DNA from: Clostridiales bacterium
GTDB taxonomy: Bacteria > Bacillota > Clostridia > Lachnospirales > Lachnospiraceae
Direction of reading: 5' to 3'
DNA length: 36,439 bases
Assembly (NCBI GenBank): GCA_012518935.1
Contig: JAAYRE010000105.1
Coordinates: 1-36,439 of the forward strand
The translations under genes and the position numbers were made by a program. The stretch's first letter is position 1; each line of letters starts with the position of its first letter. Below the pieces are notes generated by a model that did not search any database, was not told the DNA's origin, and was given only the letters and a program-made list of their open reading frames with translations. This document shows, piece by piece, positions 17,504 to 26,900 of this stretch.

Positions 17504-17532
17504 TTGTATAAGCATAGAGCTTCTGATATTAT
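17504..17532 (+). promoter_or_regulatory. Sigma-A promoter of the DUF2164 gene
   Basis: TTGTAT (17504-17509), a 17-base spacer, TATTAT (17527-17532), about 37 bases before the ATG at 17570. Confidence 0.6.
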
Positions 17533-17569
17533 AAAATAAGGAGAAAGCTAAGAAAAGGAGGTTCTGATT

Positions 17570-17827
17570 ATGGACAAAAGGTACGGGCGAATTGGCATAC
17601 CCCTTACAGATGAAGAAAAACGACAAATACTGGATGAGATTATATATTATTTTGAGACGGAACGAGATGAAAAACTGGGTATTATAGGTTCTGAAAAAAT
17701 CTTTGATTTCTTCCTTGATAGTCTAGGTTCTATTATCTACAATAGAGCTCTCGATGATGCAAAAAGATGGTATGATCTAAGAATGCAAGATATAGAGGCT
17801 GATTTTTACTCCCTATATAAGGATTAA
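17570..17827 (+). CDS. Small DUF2164-like protein
   Basis: An 85-residue acidic helical protein with the pattern of DUF2164: 'LTDEEKRQILDEIIYYFETERDEKLGIIGSEKIFDFFLDSLGSIIYNRALDDAKRW' (residues 16-68, quoted pattern shortened here to its key points: E-K-x-x-I, Y-F-x-x-E-R-D-E-x-x-G, D-F-x-L-D, and G-x-x-x-Y-N). The molecular role of the family is unknown to me. The start is well set by AAGGAGG nine bases upstream, and it has its own promoter. It is divergent from the DUF5717-like operon and convergent with putP. Confidence in it being a real gene is high; function cannot be given. Confidence 0.82.
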   Translation: MDKRYGRIGIPLTDEEKRQILDEIIYYFETERDEKLGIIGSEKIFDFFLDSLGSIIYNRALDDAKRWYDLRMQDIEADFYSLYKD

Positions 17828-17862
17828 GAGCAGACATAAATCTTGCACCATAATTCATGTAA

Positions 17863-17927
17863 AAGGAGCATACTTATAGTAACCTGCACATGTTCATTAT
17901 GTGTCAGCTACTATAGGTATGCCCCTT
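17863..17927. terminator. Very long imperfect hairpin between DUF2164 gene and putP
   Basis: About 27 base pairs with a few mismatches: AAGGAGCATACTTATAGTA (17863-17881) against TACTATAGGTATGCCCCTT (17909-17927), topped by an inner CACAT/ATGTG stem. It lies between convergent genes with T/A-rich DNA on both sides, consistent with a bidirectional terminator. Confidence 0.7.
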
Positions 17928-17953
17928 ATATTATTAATAAATGACGATAATAT

Positions 17954-19519
17954 TTAGGATGAATAGTTGTAATTTTTAACCTTATCAAACTCTTCTTGAA
18001 TTTCCTGTGAAGGCTCATCTGTACATAGAGATACGATTACAATAAGCAGACAGGAAAGTGCAAATGCTGGTAACAATTCATAGATATCAAAGTAGCCACC
18101 CAGTGGACGAACAAGTAACTTCCAGATAATTACTGTTAAGCCACCAGTCACCATACCTGCTATAGCACCCTCTCTTGTAACTCTCTTCCAAAATAGTGAA
18201 AACAACATAATCGGCCCAAATGTTGCACCAAATCCTGCCCAGGCAAAGGATACCACTTTAAAGATAACGCTGTCCTCTTCAAGAGCTATTATTGCTGCAA
18301 TTACTGCAATTACCAGTAAGGTTATCCTAGACATACGTAGAACCTGCTTATCACTAGCCTCTTTCTTTAGAATACCGTGATAAAGATTCTTAGAAAATGC
18401 CGATGCTGCAATTAGTAGGTATGAATCTGACGAGCTAATAGTTGCAGCAAGTATTCCAGCCATAACAAGACCTGCAATTAATGGAGGAAAGAAACTACTA
18501 GACATTAGTATAAATATATTCTCAGAATCTGATGGTGTAAGTAGATCTATTGGATATAAGTTTCTTCCTATAATCCCTATGAAAACAGCAGCGAACAGCG
18601 AAATAGCACACCAAACTGTTGCAACTCTTCTTGAAGTTTTAAGTTCACTGGGATTCTTAATAGCCATGAATTTTAAGAGTACCTGAGGCATACCAAAATA
18701 TCCTAGTCCCCAAGATAATGTTGATATTATAAGCAGAGGTCCAAAACTACTGGCCTCACCAAATACAGGCTTACTGGCTGATACTATCTGTACACCCTTA
18801 GCAACCTCCGGTTGGGCTACCCCAAAAAACTCAAAGAATCCAGGGATAGTCTGGGCATTTTCAATAACTGCTGAGATTCCTCCTGCATGTCCAACCCCTG
18901 CAACTAGCACAACAACCAAGGCCATAAACATTATTATTCCCTGCATAAAATCAGAGGCACTCTCTGCGAGAAATCCACCAATAAAGGTATATAGCACTAC
19001 AAATACTGCTCCTAAAAGCATCATAGGTATATAAGCTGTATCAAATATTGTACTAAAAAGTCTTCCTACTGCCACAAAACAACTAGCTGCATATACACTA
19101 AAAAACACCAAGATAAACAGAGCTGCGATTGATAAGATTATTTTCTTATTTTCTTTAAAACGGTTGCTAAAAAAATCCGGAATAGTGATGGCATCACCGG
19201 CTATGGAAGAATATGTACGAAGCCTCTTAGCAACAAATAACCAATTTAGATATGTACCTATTAATAGGCCAATTCCAGTCCATATAGCTTCGCCCAAACC
19301 ACACCAGTAGGCTAACCCTGGAACTCCCATAAGTAGGTAACCACTCATATCTGATGCTTCTGCGGCCATAGCTGTTACCCATGGTCCTAAAGATCTTCCG
19401 CCAAGTAAATAATTTTTGGTACTTTCGCTTGCCTTCCTTGCAAAACTAAATCCTATTACTATGACTGCTGCCATATATACTGTCATAGCAACAATATATT
19501 GAATTTTATCTGCTCCCAT
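17954..19519 (-). CDS. putP: Sodium/proline symporter
   Basis: A 521-residue member of the SSS family, strongly resembling PutP: about 13 hydrophobic helices, an N-terminal 'FARKASESTKNYLLGGRSLGPWVTAMAAEASDMSGYL' region (key points: G-G-R-S-L-G-P-W-V-T-A-x-A-A-E-A-S-D-M-S, residues 40-60, including the Na+-site helix), and 'LSWGLGYFGMPQVLLKFMAI' in the middle. It imports proline with sodium for nutrition or osmotic balance. ATG start follows AAGGGGGAAAGG. It has its own promoter at 19554-19582 and a strong hairpin downstream, so it looks monocistronic. Exact substrate within the SSS family is inferred from similarity. Confidence 0.93.
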   Translation of the reverse strand: MGADKIQYIVAMTVYMAAVIVIGFSFARKASESTKNYLLGGRSLGPWVTAMAAEASDMSGYLLMGVPGLAYWCGLGEAIWTGIGLLIGTYLNWLFVAKRLRTYSSIAGDAITIPDFFSNRFKENKKIILSIAALFILVFFSVYAASCFVAVGRLFSTIFDTAYIPMMLLGAVFVVLYTFIGGFLAESASDFMQGIIMFMALVVVLVAGVGHAGGISAVIENAQTIPGFFEFFGVAQPEVAKGVQIVSASKPVFGEASSFGPLLIISTLSWGLGYFGMPQVLLKFMAIKNPSELKTSRRVATVWCAISLFAAVFIGIIGRNLYPIDLLTPSDSENIFILMSSSFFPPLIAGLVMAGILAATISSSDSYLLIAASAFSKNLYHGILKKEASDKQVLRMSRITLLVIAVIAAIIALEEDSVIFKVVSFAWAGFGATFGPIMLFSLFWKRVTREGAIAGMVTGGLTVIIWKLLVRPLGGYFDIYELLPAFALSCLLIVIVSLCTDEPSQEIQEEFDKVKNYNYSS

Positions 19520-19553
19520 GTCCTTTCCCCCTTAAACTTGCTTAGATATGTTA

Positions 19554-19582
19554 ATTATAGTATAAAAATTCACATTTGTATA
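19554..19582 (-). promoter_or_regulatory. Likely sigma-A promoter of putP
   Basis: Minus strand TATACA (19582-19577), a 17-base spacer, TATAAT (19559-19554), about 35 bases before the putP ATG. The -35 is only a partial match. Confidence 0.5.
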
Positions 19583-19637
19583 GCACAAATTTAAAGCGAT
19601 AACACTCTACCATACAAAAGCATAATCGGTACCAAAA

Positions 19638-20150
19638 TCAAGGGCTGGTACTTCCCATACCACCATTTCTTATTCTGTCTTGCTCATCATCCACAACTAT
19701 TCCATACTCCACAAATATTCCCTGCATAAAGCCCGTTCCCTCATCAATAGTCACTGTCCTATTATCATTACTGTCATTGGTAAGTTTGCAGAATATATGC
19801 CCCTCATTATCAGAACCATAATAGTCACTATCTATAATACCTACAGTATTATTGAGCTGTAAGCGGTATTTGAAACCTAGACCACTTCTTGGATAACATT
19901 TTAATACCCACCCATCTTCAATCTTTACACGAATACCAGTTGGTATCTTAATAGTATCTCCAGGCTTAAGGGTAAAAGTCATAGGGGCAAAAAAGTCATA
20001 CCCCGCCGAGCCTGATGTAGCTCTTTTAGGTAGTTTTAACTTATCATATATCTGCTCAGCTCCACCCCTTGTTTCAGATTGGAATTCATCTAGCCAATCC
20101 TTCAAAAATCTCTCTTTACTTACCTTTTCAAATTTTGCTATACGTTTCAT
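19638..20150 (-). CDS. dut: dUTP diphosphatase
   Basis: Hydrolyses dUTP to dUMP and pyrophosphate, keeping uracil out of DNA and feeding dTMP synthesis. All five trimeric dUTPase motifs are present: I 'SGSAGYDFFAP' (46-56), II 'PRSGLGFKY' (87-95), III 'GIIDSDYYGSDNEG' (104-117), IV 'EGTGFMQGIF' (137-146) and V 'RNGGMGST' (161-168). At 170 residues it is longer than the usual 140-150, because about 42 charged residues precede motif I. ATG follows AAGGAGG. Downstream of purF but separated from it by 135 bp containing a hairpin, so probably a separate unit; a TTGACA lies in that gap without a good -10. Confidence 0.95.
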   Translation of the reverse strand: MKRIAKFEKVSKERFLKDWLDEFQSETRGGAEQIYDKLKLPKRATSGSAGYDFFAPMTFTLKPGDTIKIPTGIRVKIEDGWVLKCYPRSGLGFKYRLQLNNTVGIIDSDYYGSDNEGHIFCKLTNDSNDNRTVTIDEGTGFMQGIFVEYGIVVDDEQDRIRNGGMGSTSP

Positions 20151-20224
20151 ATTTCCTCCTTGCCATAATATGGAATAGATGTACCTGACACCGTTTACTT
20201 TTTGTCAACTTTGCTAGCCAAAAT

Positions 20225-20264
20225 GAGCTGTTGTCTAACACATCTACATGTTCTCCAACAGCCC
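20225..20264 (-). terminator. Terminator after purF
   Basis: On the minus strand GGGCTGTTG (20264-20256) pairs with CAACAGCTC (20233-20225), followed by ATTTTGG. One G-T wobble; modest T-run. It lies just after the purF stop. Confidence 0.55.
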
Positions 20265-20285
20265 ACTAATAAATATTATAATAGT

Positions 20286-21704
20286 CTATATATGTTGTTC
20301 CTCTGGGGGCTTAACAGGATATTTGCCTGTAAAGCATGCATCGCAATATCCCATACCTTTACCAATTATATCATCTAGACGCTCTATGGAAAGATAACCC
20401 AATGAATCTGCCCCAATAATATCACGTATTTCATCAACCGTATTATTTCTAGCAATTAGTTGATCTCCTGTGGGCACATCAGTTCCATAATAACAAGGGT
20501 ATAGAAAGGGCGGTGAGCTGATTCTCACATGAACCTCAGTAGCCCCTGCTGCCTTCAGCATCTTAACAATCTTGGCACAGGTAGTACCTCTGACAATTGA
20601 GTCATCTATCATTACTACTCGCTTGCCCTCTACAACTTCTGAAAGTACATTGAGCTTAATTCGTACACTAGAGGCACGGGCTGCTTGTTTGGGCTTAATA
20701 AATGTCCTTCCCACATAACTATTCTTTATAAATGCCATGCCAAATGGTATTTTTGATTCAAGGGCATAACCTATGGCAGCTGCATTTCCTGAATCCGGTA
20801 CTCCTACCACAACATCAGCATCAATTGGGTTGGTTTGTGCTAGTATTCTTCCAGCCATTACCCTGGAATTATAGACACTTACACTATCAATACGACTATC
20901 AGGGCGGGCAAAATATATATATTCAAATATACATCTTGCATGTTTATGTGTACATAGTGAAGTATCTGAATGTATTCCCTCCTTATTGATCATTACTACT
21001 TCTCCAGGGAGTACATCTCTAACAAATTCAGCATCTACTGCATTAAGAGCAGCTGTTTCTGAAGCTAGGATATATGAACTTCCTTTCTTACCTATACATA
21101 ATGGATGAAAACCATGGGGATCCCTGGCTCCTATAAGCTTTCTTGGGCTCATAAGAACTATGGAGTAGGCTCCAATCAATTTCTTCATGGCCTTTGTAAC
21201 AGCCTCTTCAACAGTCTTTGACTTAAGTCTTTCCCTGGCAATATGATAAGCTATGACCTCGGTATCAATGGTTGTTTGAAATATAGCTCCAGTGTATTCC
21301 AATTCCTCTCTAAGCTCATTAGTATTAATAATATTGCCATTATGGCCAATAGATAAGGTACCCTTTATATAATTAAGTACAAGAGGTTGAATATTATGGA
21401 CACTATTTTCTCCTGCTTTGGCATAACGAACATGTCCTACTCCAATATTACCTCGAAGATTCTCTAGATTCTCCTCTGTACACACCTCACTGACAAGTCC
21501 CATACCCTTGCAGGACATGACTTCACCTTTTGGTCCATTAGTATCGCTGACAGCCATTCCACAGCTTTCTTGACCCCTATGCTGTAATGCAAAGAGTCCA
21601 TAATATATGGTGGACACCACATCATTACCTTCTAAATCATATGCACCAAAAACTCCGCATTCCTCATGTAACTCACTAGAAAAATTACTGCTCTCAATAT
21701 TCAT
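20286..21704 (-). CDS. purF: Amidophosphoribosyltransferase
   Basis: First committed step of purine synthesis: PRPP + glutamine to 5-phosphoribosylamine. The 472-residue protein is the Bacillus-type enzyme. A 15-residue propeptide precedes Cys16 in 'ECGVFG', which becomes the N-terminal nucleophile of the Ntn glutaminase domain after cleavage. The phosphoribosyltransferase domain carries the PRPP loop 'VVMIDDSIVRGTT' (Asp367-Asp368). Cysteines in 'CIFEYIYFARPDS', 'PCYYG' and 'YCDACFTG' fit the 4Fe-4S ligands. ATG follows GAAAGGATG. It begins 34 bases after a glycosyltransferase gene rather than in a pur cluster, with no promoter obvious in the gap. Confidence 0.96.
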   Translation of the reverse strand: MNIESSNFSSELHEECGVFGAYDLEGNDVVSTIYYGLFALQHRGQESCGMAVSDTNGPKGEVMSCKGMGLVSEVCTEENLENLRGNIGVGHVRYAKAGENSVHNIQPLVLNYIKGTLSIGHNGNIINTNELREELEYTGAIFQTTIDTEVIAYHIARERLKSKTVEEAVTKAMKKLIGAYSIVLMSPRKLIGARDPHGFHPLCIGKKGSSYILASETAALNAVDAEFVRDVLPGEVVMINKEGIHSDTSLCTHKHARCIFEYIYFARPDSRIDSVSVYNSRVMAGRILAQTNPIDADVVVGVPDSGNAAAIGYALESKIPFGMAFIKNSYVGRTFIKPKQAARASSVRIKLNVLSEVVEGKRVVMIDDSIVRGTTCAKIVKMLKAAGATEVHVRISSPPFLYPCYYGTDVPTGDQLIARNNTVDEIRDIIGADSLGYLSIERLDDIIGKGMGYCDACFTGKYPVKPPEEQHI

Positions 21705-21738
21705 GAGTCTTCATCCTTTCAAACTTGGTTACCGTCTA

Positions 21739-24084
21739 CTACTCTAACCCAAACACTCTTTTTGCCACCTTCTCCGATGCATGTCCATCTTCTAAACTGC
21801 AATATTTCTCATAAAACTCATGGTATTTTTCCTTATATTCATCTGAAATAGTGTCTATATTTTTTATGGCATCCACCACTTCTTCATCTGTAAATAAAAT
21901 AGGCCCTGGAACATCCTTCTCAATATCAAGATAAAATCCTCTCATAATGTCACGATATTTATCTAAGTCATAGGTATAGAACAAAATAGGTCGTTTTAGG
22001 TTCGCATAGTCAAAGAATACTGATGAATAATCCGTAATTAAGAGATCAGATATTAGGTAAAGTTCTGTTATGTCATCATACTTACTTACATTTACCACAA
22101 AATCCTCAACTCCGCTAATATCCAAGTTGTTTGCTATAAAGTAGTGGGTACGTAATAATACAATATATTCATCCCCCAACTCTTTTTTTAGCAATCTAAG
22201 GTTAAGTTTTAAGGTGAATTTGTATTCTCCTCTTCCATAATATTCATCATCCCTCCAAGTTGGTGCATAAAGGATAGTCTTTTTACCTTCTGGTATCTGA
22301 AGCCTTCCTCTTATCTGGGCCGCTATCTCATCCTTATTAGGATTATACAACAAATCATTTCTAGGATAACCATATTCCAACACTTCCTTATCATATAAGA
22401 ATGCACTTCTAAATGCATTAGTGGAAAAATGGTTTGCAGACACTAGGTAGTCCCATATTCGTGACTGTTTGTAAAACTGTGCCTTGTAGAGGGGAGATGC
22501 AGCCATTACCTCTTCTTGATCAAAGACCAGCTTCTTTAATGGTGTTCCATGCCATGTTTGTAAGAATACGTTTCCTTTTCTTTTTCTAACCCACTCCGGT
22601 TGTCGAACATTAAATACATTATACTTACATCTGGCTAGATAGTAAGCATATCTAATACTAAACCTCTTAACCTTTGTTGGGTGATAGGGTATTTTAGTTC
22701 TATTATTAACAACCCAGATAAAACGAAACTTACCAGGATAGTTCTTACATAGATATTCGTAAATATATTTTGGACTGTCTGAATAGCTCTTGCCAAAGAA
22801 GCTTTCACATAATACCCAATTTTCTTTTACTGATAATTTAGTAAAATAATGCTCATAAAGATAATATGATAAAACCCGTCTTTTCTTATGTATTTTTTTA
22901 AGTTTTTTATATGCAAGATGGAAGGTTGTATATGTTCTTAGCTTCCATAGATTACCTGTTAACAAAGCTTTAACAATTCGTTTTTTATAGCCTTTTAATT
23001 TATCTATTAAGGATGAATCTATCTTCTGCATGGCCTCGCTAAGAGCCACTAAGCGTTTTGTTCTCCAAAGGTCGTTTTTATCCCTGGCAATCTTTCTAGC
23101 ATAGGTTCTTGTAAAAGCACTTATAAACTTATGATCTATATAATTACGTATAACATGGTTGTTTCCAGCAAATTCTCTAGCTTCACTATAACTTGCCATA
23201 TATTCTTCAAAACGATCTCCGGTTTTTAGCTGAGTCAGTGACGGATAGTGTATGGGGTCATTATGATTTCTTTTAATATATACAGCTTCTTCTACCCTAG
23301 AACTTGTCCTAACAACATTTAATAGCCAAACTACAAAACCAAGATCTGAATAAAAGAGAAATTTTTCGTTAAAACGAATATTATTTTTCTCTATTAAATC
23401 TCGTTTAATCATAAGTCCAAGAACAGATATATTAAGTAAGCCTTTTCTTGTAACCAAAAGATAATAATAGGCTTCTGCCATCTGATGTATTATTCTCTGC
23501 TCAGTATCAGGAAATAAGTCAATTAACTTTTCTTCTACTTTATGAAACTTGTCATTATTATCTTTCTCATGTATATCATTACCATTACCATTTTCATTGT
23601 TTTGCTCTTCTGTAATCTCTTCCTGTTTTTTCTCTTCCAGAGAAGAGATGTATACATTTCTTTTAAACCATGTGGTTCCCTTTTTTCCATATACTAAGTC
23701 CCTTTGCTCCTCCATGGCCTCTTTGATTAAATAAGGAAGGGTACCGCCTAGGATATAGTCATCACTATCAAGAAAATATACATATTCTCCTTCTGCTGCG
23801 TCAAGACCTGCATTCCTAGCCGCTGCAACCCCACCATAGCCTTTTAACATCTTATCATTTTCTTCATTGCCATAATTACGATTATGGTTGCCTTGGCCAT
23901 TCAACTTAATAACCTTTAGATTTAAATCTGAATACTCATGGATTATATCCGAAATATCCTCATTTATATGATCTAATACCAATACTGTTTCAAAATCAGA
24001 AATCCCCTGATCCCTTATACTATTAAAACAGTCCTCTAAAAAGTGTCTTCCTCTATGAAAGGGAACAACAATACTTAATCTCAT
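21739..24084 (-). CDS. Bifunctional GT2 glycosyltransferase / CDP-glycerol-type glycerophosphotransferase
   Basis: A 781-residue fusion. The N-terminal GT-A domain (1-130) has 'RLSIVVPFHRGRHFLEDCF', 'AAARNAGLDAAEGEYVYFLDSDDY' (quoted in part; D-S-D-D at 106-109). A basic helical middle is followed by a TagF/TagB-like domain (about 430-775): 'WVVNNRTKIPYH', 'FLQTWHGTPLKKL', 'YGYPRNDLL', 'ILYAPTWRDDEYYG', 'LITDYSSVFFDYA' and 'GFYLD'. It probably acts at the inner membrane face in teichoic-acid or phospho-polyol surface polymer synthesis. Two odd inserts are visible: Asn/Gly-rich residues 63-80 and a Glu/Asn/Asp-rich low-complexity run at about 150-190. The ribosome site is weak. Polymer and donor are not determinable. 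Confidence 0.88.
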   Translation of the reverse strand: MRLSIVVPFHRGRHFLEDCFNSIRDQGISDFETVLVLDHINEDISDIIHEYSDLNLKVIKLNGQGNHNRNYGNEENDKMLKGYGGVAAARNAGLDAAEGEYVYFLDSDDYILGGTLPYLIKEAMEEQRDLVYGKKGTTWFKRNVYISSLEEKKQEEITEEQNNENGNGNDIHEKDNNDKFHKVEEKLIDLFPDTEQRIIHQMAEAYYYLLVTRKGLLNISVLGLMIKRDLIEKNNIRFNEKFLFYSDLGFVVWLLNVVRTSSRVEEAVYIKRNHNDPIHYPSLTQLKTGDRFEEYMASYSEAREFAGNNHVIRNYIDHKFISAFTRTYARKIARDKNDLWRTKRLVALSEAMQKIDSSLIDKLKGYKKRIVKALLTGNLWKLRTYTTFHLAYKKLKKIHKKRRVLSYYLYEHYFTKLSVKENWVLCESFFGKSYSDSPKYIYEYLCKNYPGKFRFIWVVNNRTKIPYHPTKVKRFSIRYAYYLARCKYNVFNVRQPEWVRKRKGNVFLQTWHGTPLKKLVFDQEEVMAASPLYKAQFYKQSRIWDYLVSANHFSTNAFRSAFLYDKEVLEYGYPRNDLLYNPNKDEIAAQIRGRLQIPEGKKTILYAPTWRDDEYYGRGEYKFTLKLNLRLLKKELGDEYIVLLRTHYFIANNLDISGVEDFVVNVSKYDDITELYLISDLLITDYSSVFFDYANLKRPILFYTYDLDKYRDIMRGFYLDIEKDVPGPILFTDEEVVDAIKNIDTISDEYKEKYHEFYEKYCSLEDGHASEKVAKRVFGLE

Positions 24085-24395
24085 TTCTACACCATTCTTT
24101 CTAAGATTATTCTCTGCCTTTTATTATAAAGAAGCCAACCAAGCCACTTATCAATCTATTAAATAACCTGTTTACTATTATAAGAAAAACAAAAAGTAAT
24201 AAATAATTACAGTTCACCATATTAGATTTATTTAGCAATAACATATTGATTTTATCAAAGTTGTGACAAGGTTGCAATATTAAAATAAGAAAGCGTGGGC
24301 CAGCTTAGCTGGACACACCCCATTAAAACAAGCTGCCCTCTTTTACTAATATAAAATGAGGACAGCTTATAAGATTTTGTTATTTGATTTTAATA
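24085..24395. other. 311-bp intergenic region before the glycosyltransferase gene
   Basis: It holds the GH94 terminator (24330-24368) and a second small palindrome, CCAGC-TTA-GCTGG (24300-24312), inside a longer imperfect stem ending in CACAC. TATAAT-like boxes occur on the minus strand near 24115-24130 and 24178, without convincing -35 partners; one of them presumably serves the glycosyltransferase gene. No gene is seen. Confidence 0.5.
24330..24368 (-). terminator. Terminator after the GH94 phosphorylase gene
   Basis: Minus strand AAGCTGTCCTC (24368-24358) pairs with GAGGGCAGCTT (24340-24330) with one wobble, followed by TGTTTTAAT. Confidence 0.75.
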
Positions 24396-26801
24396 TTACA
24401 TAAGCAGAAGAACATCATTAGTTTCTTTCATCATTGTCTCTGGAATATAGTTATCCCTTAACTTCTCACCATTTAGATATAACTCCTTATATCCACTCTG
24501 AGCTCCACTTTCATTTTTAACTTGAATATGTAAGGTTTTCCCACGGAAATTCTTATCTATGGTAAACTCCTTCCAATCACTTGGAATACTGGGTGCAACT
24601 CTTAATCCATCAAGGTCTGGCCTCATTCCCAGTATGCCCTCTACACAACCTACCATAACAGTAGATGCTGTGCCTGTCAGCCAGTGAACATGAGCCCTTC
24701 CCTCAAAGGGACTATCTGAGCTTTCAACAAACTGCCCATGTACATAAGGTTCCAAGGTACGGATTTCTGCATGGTCATTCATGGCTGCAGGGCAGGATTC
24801 CATAAAGTACTCAAATGCTCGATTACCATGGCCCATCAGTGCTTCTGCAAGGATAATCCATCCTTGAGGCTGTGAAAAGATACCACCATTTTCTTTAGTA
24901 GAAGGATTAAAGAGTATTGCCAATGCTCCGTCAAAAGCATGATCCACATATGATGGAGCCATGACTCTCACTCCATATTTTGTATTAAGCTCTCTATAGA
25001 CACTTTCTAATGCCTTCTCAGCTTGTTCTTTAGTAGCTAGACCGCTAATAACAGACCAAGACTGAGGGTTAAGCCACATACTGGCTTCCGGATCCTTCTT
25101 AGATCCTATTACCTGACCATCTTCCTTAAATCCACGAATAAAGCGATCCTCTTCCCAACAGTTATCATTAATTGTATCTTTAAGTTCCTTTTGCACCCTG
25201 TCTATGTAAGCTATATATTCTGCATCCTTCTTATCTACAGCAATATCTCGGATAACAGCCATAGCATAATATAATTGAAGTGCTACAAATGTTGACTCCC
25301 CTTTCTTGCCAAGTCGCAGACAATCATTCCAGTCTGCATGGAGTCCTGCAGGCATCTTATGTACACTTAGTCTTTCCATGGAGAAATTTATTGCTCTCTT
25401 TAAATGATCATAAACTGTTCCCTCATCACGGTTTGCATAAGGTATTACTTCATCTAAAAATTCCTTATCGCCGGTTTCAGCCATATATTTGTATACGGTA
25501 GGGAATAACCATAGTGCGTCATCAGCCCTATATGCTGGATGACCAGTAGCCTGTACATAGGATGCATCATCAGGGGTATCCTCATGCCCAGCATTATGAT
25601 CAAATTTTACTAGGGGAAGGCCACCCCCATTATCCACCTGGGCAGAAAGCATGAAACGAATCTTTTCCTTAGCCATGGCAGGGTCTAGATGGATTATTCC
25701 CTGAATATCCTGTACCGTATCCCTATAACCATAGCCATTACGTAAGCCTGCATATACAAAAGAAGCTGCTCTTGACCATATAAATGTTATAAAGCATTGA
25801 TAGGCATTCCAAGTATTTATCATTGAATTAAATTCTTTGCTTGGAGTATTCACTTGGAAATTGGAAATCTTTCCATGCCAGTAATCCTTTAGCTCTTGAA
25901 GCTCTTTATCAATTAAGCTTAAATCTGAATAATTATTAAGAAGCTCTGTCGCTTGCTCATCATTCTTTTGTCCAAGGAAGAATGCAAATTCCTTGGTTTC
26001 TCCAGGTTGCAGTTCCATCTTTGTATGAAGGGCACCACAGGCATTGGAATTATAATTTAAAACATTATCGCATTGACCCCGTTCTACGGCAATGGGATTT
26101 TTAAAACTTCTATACTTTCCTATAAAGGAAGATTTGTCACCATTGTATGATTCAATTGGAGTACCAAGTAGGGCAAAAAAGCGTTCACGATAATTGGTGC
26201 CTTCTTCATTCTTTCCATGATTTTCATTGATGGTTTGAAGAATCTTATTACCTTTAAGATATGTTCTTGTGATAAATAAAGTATATTGAAGGTTAACCAA
26301 ATCATTTTCATAAAAGCTCTCATTAGTAAATTCAATATAGCCAAATGCAGATAATTTTCTAGGTCTATCACTATTATTCTTGACCTTCACTCTCCATACC
26401 TCATGGGTCTTGTTAAGGGGCACATAATATAGAACCTCTGAAGAAATACCCTTATAGCCACCTGAGATTATGGTATAAGCTGTACCATGGCGGCACTCAC
26501 TCTTATACTCACCATAACCTTCGCCTAAAGGCTTTCCAACTGGCTGCCATGAAGCTGACCAGTAGTCCTTGTCTTCATCATCTCTTAGGTAAACATATCT
26601 ACCGGGTTTATCCTCTTGATTAAATATGTAACGGGATATACGTCCATTAGCTCCGCTTTTTACAAAGCTATATCCACCTGCATTGTTGGATATAATAGCT
26701 CCGTATTCTGGAGACCCTAAGTAATTTGCCCAAGGGGCAGGAGTATCAGGTCTTGTTATGACATACTCCTTCTCTGCTTCATCAAAATATCCGTAATTCA
26801 T
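24396..26801 (-). CDS. GH94 beta-glycoside phosphorylase (cellobiose phosphorylase-like)
   Basis: An 801-residue GH94 enzyme that cleaves a beta-linked disaccharide with phosphate, giving a sugar 1-phosphate and saving ATP. Features: N-terminal 'YGYFDEAEKEYVITRPDTP' and 'NYLGSPEYGAIISNNAGGYSF' beta-sandwich, a helical linker, an (alpha/alpha)6 barrel with 'GYGYRDTVQDIQG', the general-acid Asp493 in 'HADWNDCLRLG', 'KENGGIFSQPQGW', and 'EPYVHGQF...HWLTGTAS'. There is no signal peptide, so it acts in the cytoplasm. The N-terminus reads closer to chitobiose phosphorylase than to classical cellobiose phosphorylases, so the substrate (cellobiose, laminaribiose, chitobiose or another) is open. It lies 99 bp downstream of Rex and probably shares its transcript. 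ATG follows AAGGAGAGG. Confidence 0.88.
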   Translation of the reverse strand: MNYGYFDEAEKEYVITRPDTPAPWANYLGSPEYGAIISNNAGGYSFVKSGANGRISRYIFNQEDKPGRYVYLRDDEDKDYWSASWQPVGKPLGEGYGEYKSECRHGTAYTIISGGYKGISSEVLYYVPLNKTHEVWRVKVKNNSDRPRKLSAFGYIEFTNESFYENDLVNLQYTLFITRTYLKGNKILQTINENHGKNEEGTNYRERFFALLGTPIESYNGDKSSFIGKYRSFKNPIAVERGQCDNVLNYNSNACGALHTKMELQPGETKEFAFFLGQKNDEQATELLNNYSDLSLIDKELQELKDYWHGKISNFQVNTPSKEFNSMINTWNAYQCFITFIWSRAASFVYAGLRNGYGYRDTVQDIQGIIHLDPAMAKEKIRFMLSAQVDNGGGLPLVKFDHNAGHEDTPDDASYVQATGHPAYRADDALWLFPTVYKYMAETGDKEFLDEVIPYANRDEGTVYDHLKRAINFSMERLSVHKMPAGLHADWNDCLRLGKKGESTFVALQLYYAMAVIRDIAVDKKDAEYIAYIDRVQKELKDTINDNCWEEDRFIRGFKEDGQVIGSKKDPEASMWLNPQSWSVISGLATKEQAEKALESVYRELNTKYGVRVMAPSYVDHAFDGALAILFNPSTKENGGIFSQPQGWIILAEALMGHGNRAFEYFMESCPAAMNDHAEIRTLEPYVHGQFVESSDSPFEGRAHVHWLTGTASTVMVGCVEGILGMRPDLDGLRVAPSIPSDWKEFTIDKNFRGKTLHIQVKNESGAQSGYKELYLNGEKLRDNYIPETMMKETNDVLLLM

Positions 26802-26900
26802 TTATAACCTCTCCTTTTTAATTATCAATCTATACTCCCATTTAGATTGTTTATTTACTCCTTCTTCTCATCTTATAACTTATTTGTTGCTATATTAAAT

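Noticed and set aside
20160-20285. TTGACA upstream of dut as a promoter
   Set aside because: The best -10 candidates need a 19-base spacer and match poorly, so it was not listed as a promoter.
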